DNA of 64,000 bases from Lepas anatifera (taxonomy: Eukaryota; Arthropoda; Thecostraca; Lepadidae): the NCBI GenBank assembly GCA_034440635.1, contig JAOTON010002111.1, forward strand, positions 62,001-126,000, given 5' to 3'. This document shows, piece by piece, positions 1 to 13,075 of this stretch. The translations under genes were made by a program, and so were the position numbers. The notes under the pieces are model-generated. The model made no database searches, was not told where the DNA came from, and saw only the letters and a program-made list of their open reading frames with translations. The number at the start of each line of letters is the position of its first letter. Positions within the stretch are counted from its first letter, which is position 1.

Positions 1-179
1 GATATGAAGTAAAAAAACTCCTTAGATTTGAACCTGTAGTTAACTTTCACTAATGAATTTGACAAAACCTTGAGAACTTTCTCCATCTAACTGAAAACAA
101 AAGAATCTCCTTAGTTAGAGTGGGTAACGCTTATCCGCTGATGGATACAAGGCAAGACATTTTCTCCTAACTTCATTTG

Positions 180-233
180 CTCCCAACCTCCCTCCCCTTC
201 CATTTTCTCCCAACCTCCCTCCCCTTCCGATTT
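180..233. repeat. 27-bp tandem duplication, pyrimidine-rich
   Basis: Two adjacent copies of a 27-bp pyrimidine-rich unit (CTCCCAACCTCCCTCCCCTT core) follow each other with almost no divergence. A weaker related stretch lies just upstream at about 163-179. Confidence 0.8.
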
Positions 234-2685
234 TTACCGGTTTATTTTGATTATTTTCTGTCTGTCACGATTTTGGACCCCGTTTTGTTCATCACAAAGA
301 ACTGGTGTAGCTCCGGTCGCGCACCTATCCCCCACCCTGATTTTGACACCTGTGCGTCATATTCTACTCGAACACTGAACAGAACTGAACTAAGCATTGT
401 GGTTTGCAAAGAAAAACGCAATGCATCACCAGTTCGTTGAAAATTGTTGGCATAGAAAAAGCGAGTTGGCAAACAGATTTAAAGGCCCCTCAGTGGATAC
501 CAACGCAGAAAGAGAGTAAACTCCAGACTCCGTGACTCCATTGATTGGGGATGCCAATATGCTGCACCGGCCAGTTCAGACCCGTATATTCACATAATCT
601 TCAACAAGGCGAGGTCCAGCCCGCTGCATGGCGGCACAGTATCTACTGCGGGGTAGACTGTAGACTGCACCGCAATACACAGCAGTGATGCGGGTCAACA
701 CACACACTGCGGAGCGTTGGTAGGCTGTACCGCCCAGCACAGTGCTGCGGGACAGTATCAACTAACTCCCTCCCCGTTGTGGAACTGGTGGCTGGTAATG
801 TCAATCCAGCAACCAGCCAGGCCCAGATCCAAATATTCATGCAGGCTTAATAGAACCCTGGATGAGATCATATTTCGAGAAAACAGCAGGCTTTTTTGAG
901 GGCAACTAATGAACCAGATCGGTGATTTGAATAGACGTCTTGGATAAATATAACTTTTGAGTGAGGATATTGAAACAAGTTATGCCCAGCACGTCACACA
1001 TGAATGACTCCAAGATTAAACATAGTCCAAGGGAATTCAAAAGATCCCTTGTAGTATCTATGAATTTGGCTCATTTTGAATAAAACACCCAGTCTTTATG
1101 TTCAAACGTTTATCTTTGCATATTGGTTAGCGATAGGGACGTGTACGTGGCAAGTGGATGGGGGATGGGGATGCATCCCCCAACTACTAGGACTCGAGTT
1201 CGCTGTTTTTATTCTATCACTATTATATGCGTGGGCCTGGATAAATGCTACCAACTCTACTGGAAGTTAAGTGCACCGGCAGCGCATTCAAATGCAGCTA
1301 ATAATATATTAAAGCTCCACCCCCCAAAGTCTTGTTCACCAGTCTTCCGTCACATCAAACCCTGAAAATGCACCTCCTCACACTGCACCATCCTAAATGC
1401 ACTGCTCAAAAGAAAAAGATGGGTCACGGACAGGAATGCATTTGGTAAATTCAGGCCAACGGGACAGCGGGACATGAGCACACAAGAAAGCAAGTGGGTG
1501 CAGATGATGTGGTGGTTTCTGTGGAAACACACAGTTACGACGGGTCAGCAATCCGCCAGGGACAGCAGCTGGGTCAGCTTGGTGCATTTTACCACGCTAA
1601 ATGGCCAATGTCAATGTTGAATATTTTATCAGAATTGTAACAGCGAATTAACATCAACTATCATTATCACAGTGGATATTAACATCAACTAGTTGATATA
1701 TCAGTTACAATTTATAACACCTCCTTCCCGGGCATCACCAACTCGGAGTCCGCCCATCCCCCACACCAGCCAAACTTTATCCCTGGATAGTGATATCACT
1801 TGAGAACATTGGCGGACCTAGAACTCGGGTGGAGAAGAGAGGGCGCAGCTAAACCTAATTTGGGAGAGCGGTGAGGGGGGGCGAAATGAGGGTGGAAGTG
1901 ACTTAGCCTCTTTGGGTAGAAAATGTTGTTAATGGTGTTAATGGGGGTGTGATCGGACATGTAAACACCGATGGCAGGTAATCATTATATAATTTTTTCT
2001 TCCCATTCTGCATAGATAAGCTTAAGCAGAATCTTGGGGCAGAGTGACCGCTGCTTATTAACACATTTTTATCTTGTAGTTTAGTCTGTATTTGGTTTTG
2101 TGTTAATCATCTCTGGAGAGAATACATTATTTTTTCTGCCCTTCTGGGAGAGGAAGCAGCTCCTTGGCCTCCTGGATCAGCTGGGGCTAGAGAAGCAACT
2201 ATAATGAAACACAGAGCCATTCATGGTCAATAGTCTTGAACGCAATATTGTTTAGTCTCGAATCAAACTTAGGCCAATTTATCACCCTACACCATGCGTG
2301 ATTTACATAGCATGCCGCGGGATTATTAAAAATTCCTTACAAACATTTGTAACCAAACCACACCTGCCTACTTGTGTGTCATCACAACCGGGCGTAATTT
2401 TTATTTTTTTAAATCATGAGGGGTGCCCAAAACTAAATGACCATATCATAAAATATAGTATTATGTGTAGCGTGCCTTCTCATAGGCCAGTTGAACTGAA
2501 TAACACCAGTTATAGTCCTTAGATAGAACTTTGAAATTTGAGAGATATTCTACAACTGCTTTGCCATTTTCGTTGGGGGTGCCCTGGCACCCCACAATAG
2601 TTATAAATCCACACCTCGGATCACAGTTCATAAAGATATTAAAATGGACCATATTACAAGAACAAACCAGTCCAGTCTTTCTTAG
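234..2685. other. Unassigned AT-rich stretch
   Basis: Short open frames occur on both strands, but none shows a recognisable domain, coding bias or paired splice signals. A moderately GC-rich patch at about 590-790 has repeated tgcggg and gtagactg words that look like decayed repeat. No RNA gene was seen. Confidence 0.5.
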
Positions 2686-3123
2686 AGGGAATGTGGCACC
2701 TTGGTCGAATCCTGGAATTTAGTGTAATTAGGCGTACTATTAGCCGAAAATCACGGGAACTCTAAAAAATTACCGTAAGCTCAAAATTTTGATTTTTAAA
2801 ATGCGCTTCTAGGGGAAAAATAATTCACTGCCTGTGGATGATGTCATGATCTGGCAACCAGTACCATATTCCATTGGCTTCAAGGGCTTCGATTGGCTGA
2901 TACTCACCGTGACGTCAGTATATGTCGTCACACCAACAGCCTGACAACTGTGGCCTGCTGCTTCAGGTACATGAGGGCAGTGCATTTCAGGTAGGTTTTT
3001 AGCTTTTCTCTGCGGAAATTTTGAGTTTCAAGACAAATGATGTTTAGAGTACCGGGTTTTCCGGCATGCTTTACAACTTGGCTATCTCAGTTAAAGTCAC
3101 GTTATAAAGGTGCCAAATTCCCT
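2686..3123. mobile_element. Non-autonomous TIR element, copy 1
   Basis: The ends form terminal inverted repeats: AGGGAATGTGGCACC on the left and GGTGCCAAATTCCCT on the right. The 438-bp interior is strongly similar to 33186-33634, including the words for the 'cttcgattggctgat' and 'tatgtcgtcacacca' segments and a tail reading 'acaacttggctatctcag'. It has no coding capacity. Copy 2 is flanked by TTA on both sides; here the flanks read TAG and TTA. A 3-bp TWA duplication would suit a PIF/Harbinger-type element, but that class is inferred. Confidence 0.75.
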
Positions 3124-3144
3124 TTAAATCAAACTAGCCTGTCT

Positions 3145-3260
3145 CAGGGGCGGTCACAGGAGCCCCATTGGGGAGGGAGGGGCAATTCCGAAGAAATCGT
3201 AAAAACGATGTCCTTTTAAGAGCTTTGAGCAAAATTTGAGGGAGGCCCCCTCTGCGCCTG
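3145..3260. mobile_element. Short hAT-like fragment
   Basis: It begins CAGGGGCGGTCACAGG and ends CCCTCTGCGCCTG, resembling the CAGNGGCGGATCC ends of the better-preserved hAT-like elements in this window. Its interior shares 'gaaatcgtaaaaacg' with 33640-33712. No clean 8-bp target duplication was seen, so it may be truncated or decayed. Confidence 0.4.
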
Positions 3261-5853
3261 CCAACCCGTCTCCCGTCTCCTCAATGTAGGCTCACAAGCA
3301 TTGCACAAAAGTGTCTGACGTTCGCGCTATGCCCCCCACCCACCCCCTCCAGCTACCAGGCGCGCCGCTGTAGACAGGGCAGCGCTGGGAAGCGTCATCT
3401 GGCGGACCTCCAGCTCCATTCACCCCTCCGCATTCCAGCCTTACATAATGCGAAACGCAAATACCACCCGCCAGGGCATGTGTAGCCGCTCCTGCATACG
3501 ACATTATCACAACACTTCAATGTGCCTGAAGCCCAGGGCGGCTGCCGTTTCTTGTGAATTCATGTACATAAATTCTCGGGGAGTTGTCAGCTGCCATGTT
3601 TTGGCTGGAAGACAATTAAGCGTGATTGACGCCGCATACTCCGAGAAATTGGTACGGGTGAACTTAACATGAAGCTCGTGAAGTAGAGCCAACAGTTTGT
3701 GCCAAACAAGAACGCGTTACCTGCCCTCGCTCTGTTGATTTATTGAATCATATCCCCACGGGCGTGCATACAAAGGCAGCATGTAGGTGTTCAAGTAACA
3801 GACAAGCAAGTTAATTGTTGAGATGATACATTTTCCTCAGCAACCAAGTGTGTCCTAAAGGTAGCAAAAAATTTATGGGGGTGCTGTCAATAAATCTTGA
3901 AATCCTCGTTGAGAGGAAATCGACCTCCACAAGCAAAACATCCCAGATTAGGTGTCGTTGCTACATTTCGTTATTGCCCCGATACAATTGTAAAATCCTA
4001 TGCTATTTTTTGGCCGCAGTCAGAAATGTTCTCGATGAAAGGAAATGCACCTGGTCACCCAGCTCCCTGTTGGGAACGCCTCTGACAGAGAACAGTCACG
4101 CATAGGCAAATATTGTGTCATTCTCTAACACTTACGAAACTTCTTAATGGTTATAATTGGATAATAGGATTATGCCCTTGCAAAATTTTACGAACAGAAT
4201 CATTGACCCGTGTAAGGGATAACCATCCGATTCGTAAAATTTCTTTGTTTGCGCGATGTGTATTTTGTATAACGCAACAAAAATGTACTCAGTGAAATTC
4301 CCCGAATCTTTCCCTGAATGTGTGGTTAAAACACTTTATTTTATTTTTTTATTATTATTGCCCGGCATTCTATTTTTTCTCTCTTCCTGACGATACCTTA
4401 TTGTCCCCAGGGAACCATGCGATTGCTGAGAATGCACCGAATTTCTGCATCGCTCGAACTGAACTGTCGTGTGCCTGCCACTGCCCCCTTACCGGCCGCC
4501 TCCGCGCCGGAGCGAGATCCCCTCCCCTGCGCTCGGCCGTGGGTGCCCGTTTTTTCCGCTATTCATCACTCGCCCGATTGTATTCCATCACCATGTTTCA
4601 TCCCATTTTTATGTGTTTGGTTTTATTCCAAGTGTACCAGTGTACGAAATACATGCATGGATATAATGTGAGATGAAAGAAAGCTGGCAGCGCTCATACT
4701 CTTGTTAGATGGAGGTTTTAGAAGGCCATGAATATTATGGACTTCCTGTGTGCCTAGGAGCGGGTAAAGTCGTATATTTTTGCTGAGATAAAACCCGACA
4801 CTCGAATTTACAGGCTTTGGAAAATTTCAGAATGAACATTACTTCAGACCTAGGGAAAAACAAATTCTTGTGAAAATACTAGAAAAAGGTCTTATCTTGT
4901 TCTGAAAGACGATCTTGTAAAACCTTAGAGTGAAAACATCTGCTGAGTCTTTTCATCCGGTATCCTCAAGAACGACATCTCAAGGTGGACATCCGAAATC
5001 ATTATCAGAAATTCCCGCGTCTGTTACCATAGGAAAATGGGGGCCAGAGGACTTCAATAAATTCTTCAAAGATTACCCCATATGCATGTTTTTGCATGCT
5101 AAGAATTTAATTTGAAATAATACATGCATTGATGTATATTTTTTCACCTTACGGATAGTCGTCACTAGAAGTGCCATTGTGGAACTTCCTGACGAATGAC
5201 TCTAAACTGGGGATAATATAGTATGCTTTCCCACTTACTTTTCCGAAATATTTCTCTCTTACTCTATCACTGTCCGTCGCTAACTTTAAATCTATCGAAC
5301 ACTTTTATCTAGTTGTGATTGTCTTAGCATGATTCATCGAATATTCGGAAGTTCTGCGATGGGACTGAAAGCGTAATATTTGGAGTGGAAACAAAAAGTG
5401 GTGGGGAAAATAAAGGGATCCGTTAAGTGGAGGAAAATGGGGAAATGGTTGAGAGGCCAAATTCTGTTTCCCCAGCATAACGTTTTCTTGAACTGAAGAA
5501 GAACAACAAACAGTTCCCGTCAATCAGTTCCTTTCCAAATAAAACTTTTCCTAGAGTGAAGAAGAACACAAAAAACATCAGTGAGAAGGTCAGAGTGCTT
5601 CGGGACCGTTATATGGCTCATTTATTTTGCAACACCAACCACTTAGCATAAGCATATCCCCACCAAGGCTGCAGTCCTTTTAATGAGCAATGTGGGCGAC
5701 AGCTTATAAATTTGTGTATGCAGAGCCTTAAAGGGCCAGTCATGGATTAAACATAGGACAGGATCCAATCCGATCCATTCGACAATTCGATGGTGTTATT
5801 AATTATTCCTGCGTTTTATTTTCTTAATATTATATTTATCTACCTTTGCACCT
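3261..5853. other. Unassigned stretch
   Basis: It is mostly AT-rich, with GC-richer patches at 3300-3500 and 4460-4560. Open frames of up to 118 codons at 4320-4676 have low-complexity translations and no recognisable family. No splice-consistent exon was identified. Confidence 0.5.
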
Positions 5854-6318
5854 AAAACCAGGGGGCGGACATGAGATACCTCTCTAGAATTCTGGAGGTT
5901 TTGAAGGTTCCATTTCTGGGTCTGACCGTTTTTTTTGCAGCAAAATTTAACATGTAATTCCAATGGGTCTGTTCGTAGGGGTTTGGGGCACGGGCCAGTT
6001 GGAGAATTTAAGCTGTGCTTAAGGGTATATTTTTATTTTTGGTATGTAAAATTGTTCAGGCAATCTTCTGGGTGCAGTGTTTAGTCCCTGAAGCGCTTTT
6101 ATAACAAGGAAAATCCACGATGAATTTCATGCTAATTCCTTCAGAATTCCGTTTTGATTGTTTCGCTCAACCAATCAGAACGCTGTATTCTACCTTCTGC
6201 TACCAGAATCTAAGGTATCTTGAACAAAACCCTCCAAAATACTACCATATGCTCAACATGCTGCCAAATAAGGCAGTCAGCTGGCTGTCATGTCCGAACC
6301 GTATCTATAGGAACCGTG
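5854..6318 (+). repeat. Left arm of a large inverted repeat
   Basis: This segment is the reverse complement, with moderate divergence, of 7158-7616. Shared blocks include 'ctctagaattctgg', 'ccatttctgggtct', 'caaaatttaacatg', 'atgaatttcatg' and 'tgtccgaaccgtatct'. Open frames in the two arms (6120-6323 plus, 7208-7393 minus) give similar peptides only because the DNA is homologous. Confidence 0.85.
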
Positions 6319-7157
6319 CCTAAAACAAAATACTTACATACCTCCTCAATTTCAGTTAAAATAAAAAATTCTCACGCGCGATGGCACTTACCTTATCTTA
6401 ATACTGTTCCTCCGAAGCAGATGGAATTTTACAAAAAGGGGAAGCTCTCGGTCTGGATACAGACTTGAGACATTGTTTCTTTTGTATATCTAAACATATG
6501 TCTCGTATATAGATTCGACACTAATGCATAGCGTTTCTGTGCATACGGACCTGCCTGGATTTATCAGGAAAGCTTCGGTGATTGGGCGGATCGAGTGATA
6601 ACTTTCTCGGTCGCGGCAAACTCGGGTGGATCGTCGCCTCGACTTTGGACCGGCTCTAGTCAGTCCCAGCGACAGGTGCCGTGCCCGGTAACCCGGCCAG
6701 CTAATTAAGGTGAGTTCCATCAACTGCACAACTCATCATTCGGACCCTATGCTGCCTCCCATGACCCCGCTCTGACACGACATAACATTTTGAATGCAGA
6801 CTGGGAGGCATTGTTCGTACCCAGTCGCCGCTATCAGCCCTCAGCCCCTTGTAATCACCTTCCCTGGGGACTGGGATTGCCTTCCGTACCTTGTCAACAC
6901 CAGTGCCTTGTCAAGCAAGGATTATGATGTCCCCCAAAACTCATTTTCCTAACTTCACTTGTAACAGCAACACGCTTTGCACCCATTTACAGTTGAGATC
7001 ATAAAAATATACCTGATAGATATTTACAGAGTCAAGTTGCTAGAACAGTAGTATTTGTAAATATTAACAAAATGACAATGAAGTCGATAAAAAACAATGC
7101 AGAAGATTACAAATGTTTCAAAATAACGAAATTGCTCGGGTCGTCACCAGGTGTTCT
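6319..7157. other. Spacer between inverted-repeat arms
   Basis: This 839-bp segment separates the two arms. It has a GC-richer part at about 6540-6720 with no recognised gene and an AT-rich remainder. It could be the interior of a foldback element or unrelated DNA between two oppositely oriented insertions. Confidence 0.5.
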
Positions 7158-7616
7158 CACGGTTCCTACAGATACGGTTCGGACATGACAGTCAGCTGAC
7201 TACCCGACTACCTCTGACTTGGCAGCATATTGAGGGTATGGTAGCATTCTGGAGGGTTCTGGTAGCATATGGTAGCATTAAGCCTTCTGATTGGTTGAGC
7301 GAAACGTTCGAAACGGGATTCTGAAGGAATTATCATGAAATTCATCCTGTATTTTCTTTGATATAAGAGCATTTCAAGGACTAAAGACTGCACCTAGAAG
7401 TTAGCCTGATCAATTTCACATACTAAAAATAAAAATATACCATTAAGCACCACTTAAATGTTTCCACTGGCCCATGCCCCAAACCCCTGCAAAAAGTCCC
7501 ATTGGAATTGCATGTTAAATTTTGCTGGCAAAAAACCTCTAAGACCCAGAAATGGAACATTCAAAACTCCCCAGAATTCTAGAGAAGTAGCTCATGTCCA
7601 CTCCCTGGGTGTTCTT
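7158..7616 (-). repeat. Right arm of a large inverted repeat
   Basis: Its reverse complement aligns with 5854-6318 along nearly the whole length. The arms could pair into a hairpin stem of about 450 bp in RNA or single-stranded DNA. No obvious target-site duplication was found beside the outer ends. Confidence 0.85.
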
Positions 7617-8773
7617 ACAAAAAATAAAAGCTGATAACACTCGATTCAAAACTAGTATGTCAAATCAAAATAATCCACTTGAGGGAAGCGTACAAAGTGG
7701 AAGTTAAAAGCTGCCACTGCTTTACGAAATAAACCTCCGTGAATACTCTCAATATGAGGCCTTGCAATATACCCAAAATGGTCACGCGCTGGCCTCGTGC
7801 TCTTGTGAGGGGATCTCCCCCGTATTCTGCTGATGCACACGCAAAGCGGAAACTCCTAAGCACGAAAGTGGAGTTTACTTTGCGGGAAATTACTGCAGGT
7901 ACGGCGCAAAATGTATTTGACGCTCCTCTGGAAATCATATTCAATATGGAAGAGAACAACTTTTTATCAGGTCGTGACATGACAATGCTGGGATGGCTGG
8001 GATGCATCGAACTGGAACACTAGCGAAATAAGAATGCATTCTCCGGAAGTCATTATGTCCAGCTAGCAATTTACATTAAAAAGAAAACTTAAATGGCTAA
8101 GTAAAATAGTTAAAGATCATTTGGGTACTGAAATTTGCCTCTTTGAATCTATAAGAATTTTTTCATTATTCCCAGTATTTAAGAAAAAATTAAAAACAGA
8201 AGCATAAGGAATCTATTAGTCAATCCAAGTATACCTTAGTATATAATGAATTGGATATTTGTTAACTTCTACCTTGTTTGATTCAACAATATCCATGTTT
8301 AAAGAAATGCTGAAGCATCCATTTCCCGTAGGTATGCTAATAATTTTACCAAAAGCCTAAAACTGCGATGGAAGTGGAGAGACAGAGTCCTTCATTAATT
8401 CATAGCACTGAAATTCCTCAGGCAAAAGCCTTATGATGTGATTTGTGCTGTTCCAAAAGTTCCAATTTTCAAATATTAAATTTACACCACTCATAGCTCG
8501 AAACAGCATAATCTAGTGAGTTTCATACTAATCTCAAACATTTCCACCAGACGAGGAGACATGCAGACCGCTGATGGCTGCTGGTTAGGTTTACCTACCG
8601 ATGGTGGTGAGCACCGTGGAAGAGAAGAAGACGGAATGTATGTAACTCCACTTGGACTTCTGCACCGGCTGGCCCGGAGTGACATCTACTCCGGAGTGGA
8701 TCGCTCGCAGGAGTTCCGCCTCGTACTCCTCCAGCAAACTCCTGCGACGAACATCATTGCAGGGCTGGTGATT
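7617..8773. other. Unassigned AT-rich stretch
   Basis: Open frames on both strands at 7660-8023 overlap and show no recognisable family. The 8040-8500 part is strongly AT-rich. Nothing gene-like was found. Confidence 0.5.
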
Positions 8774-9051
8774 CATAGGCGGATCCAGGGGGGCAAGGGG
8801 GCACGTGCCCCCCCCCCCGATCGACCCTCGGCGCCCCCTGAAATGGTCACAGCGCCCCCTGAAAGGTCGATAGCGCCCCCTGAAATGTCGCTTCCCACCC
8901 CCCTCCGCAAGGATGCGAAAATCGGCGCCCACCGATAGGTTTTGGCGTCCACCTGATAGATTTTGCCGGTCAAAAGTGGCGCCCTCTGGTCCGGATGGCG
9001 CCCCTCCGGGAAGGTTCCCTCCCCCGATCGGCAATCTTGGATCCGCGTATG
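8774..9051. mobile_element. hAT-like non-autonomous element with perfect 8-bp TSD
   Basis: The left end CATAGGCGGATCCAGG and the right end, whose reverse complement is CATACGCGGATCCAAG, form terminal inverted repeats. The element is flanked by a perfect 8-bp direct repeat TGGTGATT at 8766-8773 and 9052-9059, the target duplication size of hAT transposons. The 278-bp interior is GC-rich and non-coding, with repeated 'gcgccccctgaaa' words. An inverted relative lies at 16546-16762. Confidence 0.9.
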
Positions 9052-9624
9052 TGGTGATTATCTCCTGGTCGTGCTTTCATCTCGTTTTACCGGCCCGTGA
9101 GGGCGCCCGAACGTATCATTAAGTATAAACCAGACACAAAATCCACACTCGTACTCATGTTAATCAACTGACGGGAGCACTTGTTCCGTAAAAGATAATC
9201 TGCCCTTTCAATACCCATTTGAAATTCCTTAAGGATTTATGGTCATGATAAATTATTAATTATTAGAGACTGTTCATATGTGCTATAACTCATTTCTTAG
9301 TAGTGTTTACGAGCAATTACTACCCGATAAAACCTGTGCTAAAGAGTTCTTCAGCTGACAAAAGGCTGATCTTGCATAGGACTGGGCCCCATTTTGAAGG
9401 AAAATGATGATAACAAAATGGAGAACAGAACTGTTCGTTTAAGTAAATAGCTGCCTGTTGGGGATCAGTTAGATAAGATCATTGTTCTGGATTTCTGACC
9501 ATGTTTCTAGCATTGACATTGATCTGCGTATCATGCTAAAGATAAACCAAATTTAGTTATTTCTCCTTTTCTTTTGATTTTCTACACTGCCGGGGTTGAG
9601 TCTAAGTCTGTGTTTTTATGTCCT
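9052..9624. other. Unassigned AT-rich stretch
   Basis: No gene, repeat boundary or RNA structure could be supported here. Confidence 0.5.
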
Positions 9625-9692
9625 GACTTCGCTGTAATTGGGCCGATACCTGTTCTGTCTAAGTGATAAATACAAATACAATACAAATACAA
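9625..9692 (+). mobile_element. Retroposon 3' tail with AAATAC-type repeat
   Basis: The block 'cttcgctgtaattggg' then 'gatacctgttctg' precedes a short array of aaatac/aatac units. The same order, 'cttcagctgtaattggg' then 'catacctgttgctg' then AAATG units, recurs at 16049-16116. This is the pattern of a LINE or SINE 3' end with a simple-repeat tail. No upstream coding region was recognised. Confidence 0.6.
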
Positions 9693-11399
9693 AAGCCGTC
9701 TGGAAAAGCTGGTATGCAAAATGCATTTACTGCTCACGTAGTGTACCAAATAAACATCATTTGGTTGAACTCTCAGCTGAAAACATTTATTGAAGCTGTA
9801 ATATAGCATTCTTTTCTCGAAAGCTTTTGGGGCATCTACCGTACCGCACTGGCTCGGTTTGACCATACATCACGCTCAGCAGTGATATTGGACCTGGAAG
9901 AAGTTATCAGAGCCGTGTAAACTGTGTGACCGGTAGCAAAAATAATGATCTTTTTTCTTGTCCAAATGATTCATCTAGCTCTGAGTGTCAGAAGACTCCT
10001 GATAAATCACGCTCAAGCAAAGGAGATGAGAAAACTTTTTGACAAAAACATTTGTAATGGGCTGCCTTTTGCGGCCGCAATTAATCACCGGAATAGTGTC
10101 TCACTGGTACGATATATGGCATAGGTAAGCGAATATTGCCGGCACCAATCTCGCCCAACCCTAATGGATAGCTGGATCTTCCCTTGATGGATAACATCAC
10201 CCAGGAGTGAGCGCAGCCGCGGGAAGATCGTTTCATATATCACGACTTGTGAATGGTGCAGTATGCCTTTCGTTTGAGAGACGGGTGCAGTTAAGGCCGG
10301 GATTCTTACGAAGGGACAGATCCTGCCATATGAGATCTCAGTCGATCTGCCGTCTGCCGGTTTTATGGACTATAGACTGGATGACAATGACAATAGCTGT
10401 CCCGTGGAATAATTGTTCCCGTTCGTCTGGCCACATACCTACCATCGATCTCCCCAGATTCATAAAAGGATCTTGTCTCATGCCAAGCTTTCTTTGTTGT
10501 ACATGCGTTTCCTGGAAACCAGGAACTTATTTGTGGTAGCGTATCTGAATGATGGTAGCTAATAGCTACTTCTATTGGTGCAGTTGGTCCTAAATAAGTA
10601 GGCAGATAAAACATTGTCATGGTCACATGCAGTATGAGTAATGTAGAAATGTAAAAGCCAATGATATTAAATATTTACAACACTTTTAGGTTTACCTAGA
10701 ATGTGCATATTTCAATCTTCAATTAGTAAAAAAACGGAATCGTATAAACGAAAAATTTTTGATCACTTCATAAAAGTTGATATTCCCATCACCTAGCTGT
10801 TGATGTCAGTGTTGGCAAACATTGCACTATACTGTGCGCATACGTATAGCTTTCTAGATTTATGGTTGCTGACAAACTGACAGGCTGGCCTGAATATTGG
10901 TCCTAGGACAAATATACAGGCAAAGTTGTAATCTATGGTAAAGCATAAATGGCCTCAGGGGAAAACATGTTTTGCGCTTGCCTCATGCAAAGCGACCGCC
11001 CATAGATTCGGTGACAAGTATAATTCAGCTCCAGGACTGAATGACTCATTAACAAAATACTGGGTTTTAGTGTTGCGCCAATTATAGTGGAGCTGTCACA
11101 GCGGCGATGGGTACCCGCCCCCAGCCCAGGGCGTGGCGAGTCCGGTCTGCCCCACAAACAGCGCAGTTTGTTCCAAACACGAGAGAATCACATCCGTCGT
11201 GTCAACACGAGCACTAACAAATCAGCGCAGACAGACAAACACATCGAGCTGCGCGTGTGTCTGCCGACTTTGTGTCACGGACGCGTTTTTCTGAGAAAAC
11301 AACCGAGAAACAATGGCCTACGGAAACGCTACCCACACGGCAGGGAAAGAAACGTGCGAATGATGAACATCTGGTCACGGCTTCTAGACCTTATTCAAG
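9693..11399. other. Unassigned stretch
   Basis: Open frames of 107-110 codons at 10207-10539 and 11087-11410 are unlike any family recognised and have no convincing splice signals. The 10620-10870 part is AT-rich. It may be intron or downstream flank of the channel gene at 14276-15085, which is transcribed toward lower coordinates. Confidence 0.4.
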
Positions 11400-11585
11400 T
11401 GTGGGTCTGAAGTGTTTTTTGTGGATCTGAAGTATTTTCCCCTCTGGGTCTGAAATGTTTTTCCTGTGTGGGTCTGAAGTGTATTCCGCTGCGGGTCAGA
11501 ATTTTTTTCCCTGTGGGTCAGAAGTGTTTCCCCTGTGGGTAACCTAAAGATCTGAAGTGTTCTCCCTGTGTACCTGAATCCATTT
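11400..11585. repeat. Degenerate ~30-bp tandem repeat
   Basis: About seven units carry the core GGGTCTGAAGTGTTTT followed by a ccctgtg spacer. Divergence between units is high, so the array is old. It keeps a minus-strand frame open in part, which explains the repetitive translation there. Confidence 0.8.
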
Positions 11586-12954
11586 TCTACAAATGTCTTA
11601 AAGCAGTGCGCAAATAAATCGTCACCACTTGTGTTTAAAAGCTTCAGCTGGCATAAGCATATGCGATGGGAAGCGTGATTGAAACCTGCATTAACCTGCA
11701 TTGGAAGCATTAATGCCTGCTCAGTGCTCATAGTCAGTTGATAAGTACCTAAGCTTAAACCCACTATTCTGTCGTGGGCAGGAGCTCGCTAGCTAGCCGC
11801 CAGCCCAGCACATCCAATTGTACAAAGAGGCCCGGTGACAACCTCACCCAGAGTTCAAATGTCAGACTCAAATGTCACCACGCGAGGGAGCCAGCGCTAA
11901 AAGGGTGGATCAGCCATCGTTTCGTGTGAGCACGCTCACCATAACCACGACATTGGATTTTAGGAAATGGCTCAAGCGAACCCATCACCGTGCCAACCAG
12001 ACAAGCTGTAGTTTACCGGTTATGAATGGAGTTTGTGAGGAGCAGAAGCCCTCCTGCGGAAAGCCAAAGCTACACAATAATCAAAATATTGAAATTTAAG
12101 GTACACGTTCCACTGGCAAAGGCAAAAAACTAGCCAGAATACATAACACACCCACTTCCGTCTACCCATTTCATATGGATTAATTAAACTCCCTACTCGA
12201 AATTGACACATCACCGGGAGACAGTTACAGTGATTGGCTTACGATTATTCAGGTGGCCAGACCATTTGTCTGTCTTGCCGGGAGCTCACGCACCCACTGC
12301 ATTATTCAAACCGGACAGTAATTAAAATGAGCGCTGTTCATCAGCACAATGTCAAATGAGGTCTGGTGCTAGTCTGTAAGCTAGCTAAGTCCGCAAAATG
12401 AGTCATTTCCACCTGACATCGATCATGCACACGACGGCGTTCGCGTGTTTCCGGACCCTCTGTTAGCCGCGGCGGCTGGGCGGAAATTTGCAAATGACCC
12501 TGTTATCAAGCTGTTGGATAACGCTAAGCAAGCTCCAACTCCTGACCCTGAGACCTAAACGAGTCTATTTTTCAGTTGGTTGAAGGAAAGACACGCAGCC
12601 GTTATTTGCTGTAGCCTCTATACATAAGCGTCGCCACCGGTAAAACTGCGGGAGGCCAGCCAAACTTCAACCTGATGCTGACAACGCATTTTTCAGGTTA
12701 GGACCAATAATTTAGGCTCCTCGTTGCCCTCCGCAGCGGCTGGTAATAAAAATGTCCGGTTTTCTACCATTTTGACTTAGATCAGGAAATTTTTGGCCAA
12801 AGAGTGGGGGGCCAGGCCCTCCTGACCGACGCTTAAACCTGCATACTTTTACACGGGGGACTATTGGCGAAGTCCTAAATCAACAAACTACTGCCAAAGG
12901 ATTGCATCTACTGTGGATGTGTGTCTTAAATTTCACTGTCTCATCTATCTCCCC
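11586..12954. other. Unassigned stretch
   Basis: It contains a CpG-richer part at 12400-12700 but no recognisable exon. No repeat boundary was found. Confidence 0.4.
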
Positions 12955-13075
12955 ATTCTCACTCTCTCACTCACTCACTCACTCACTCACTCACTCTCTC
13001 TCTCTCTCTCCATTGCTCCCTCTATGTCCTCCTCTCATCTCTCCGTCCCTCTTTCTGTCTCTCGTTTCTCTTCTT
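12955..13075. repeat. TCAC/TC microsatellite and pyrimidine tract
   Basis: About ten TCAC units run into a TC dinucleotide run and then an impure pyrimidine tract to about 13075. Confidence 0.9.

Noticed and set aside
6120..7393. Similar peptides from 6120-6323 and 7208-7393 as paralogous genes
   Set aside because: They lie in the arms of the inverted repeat, so similarity follows from DNA homology; no conserved start or domain.
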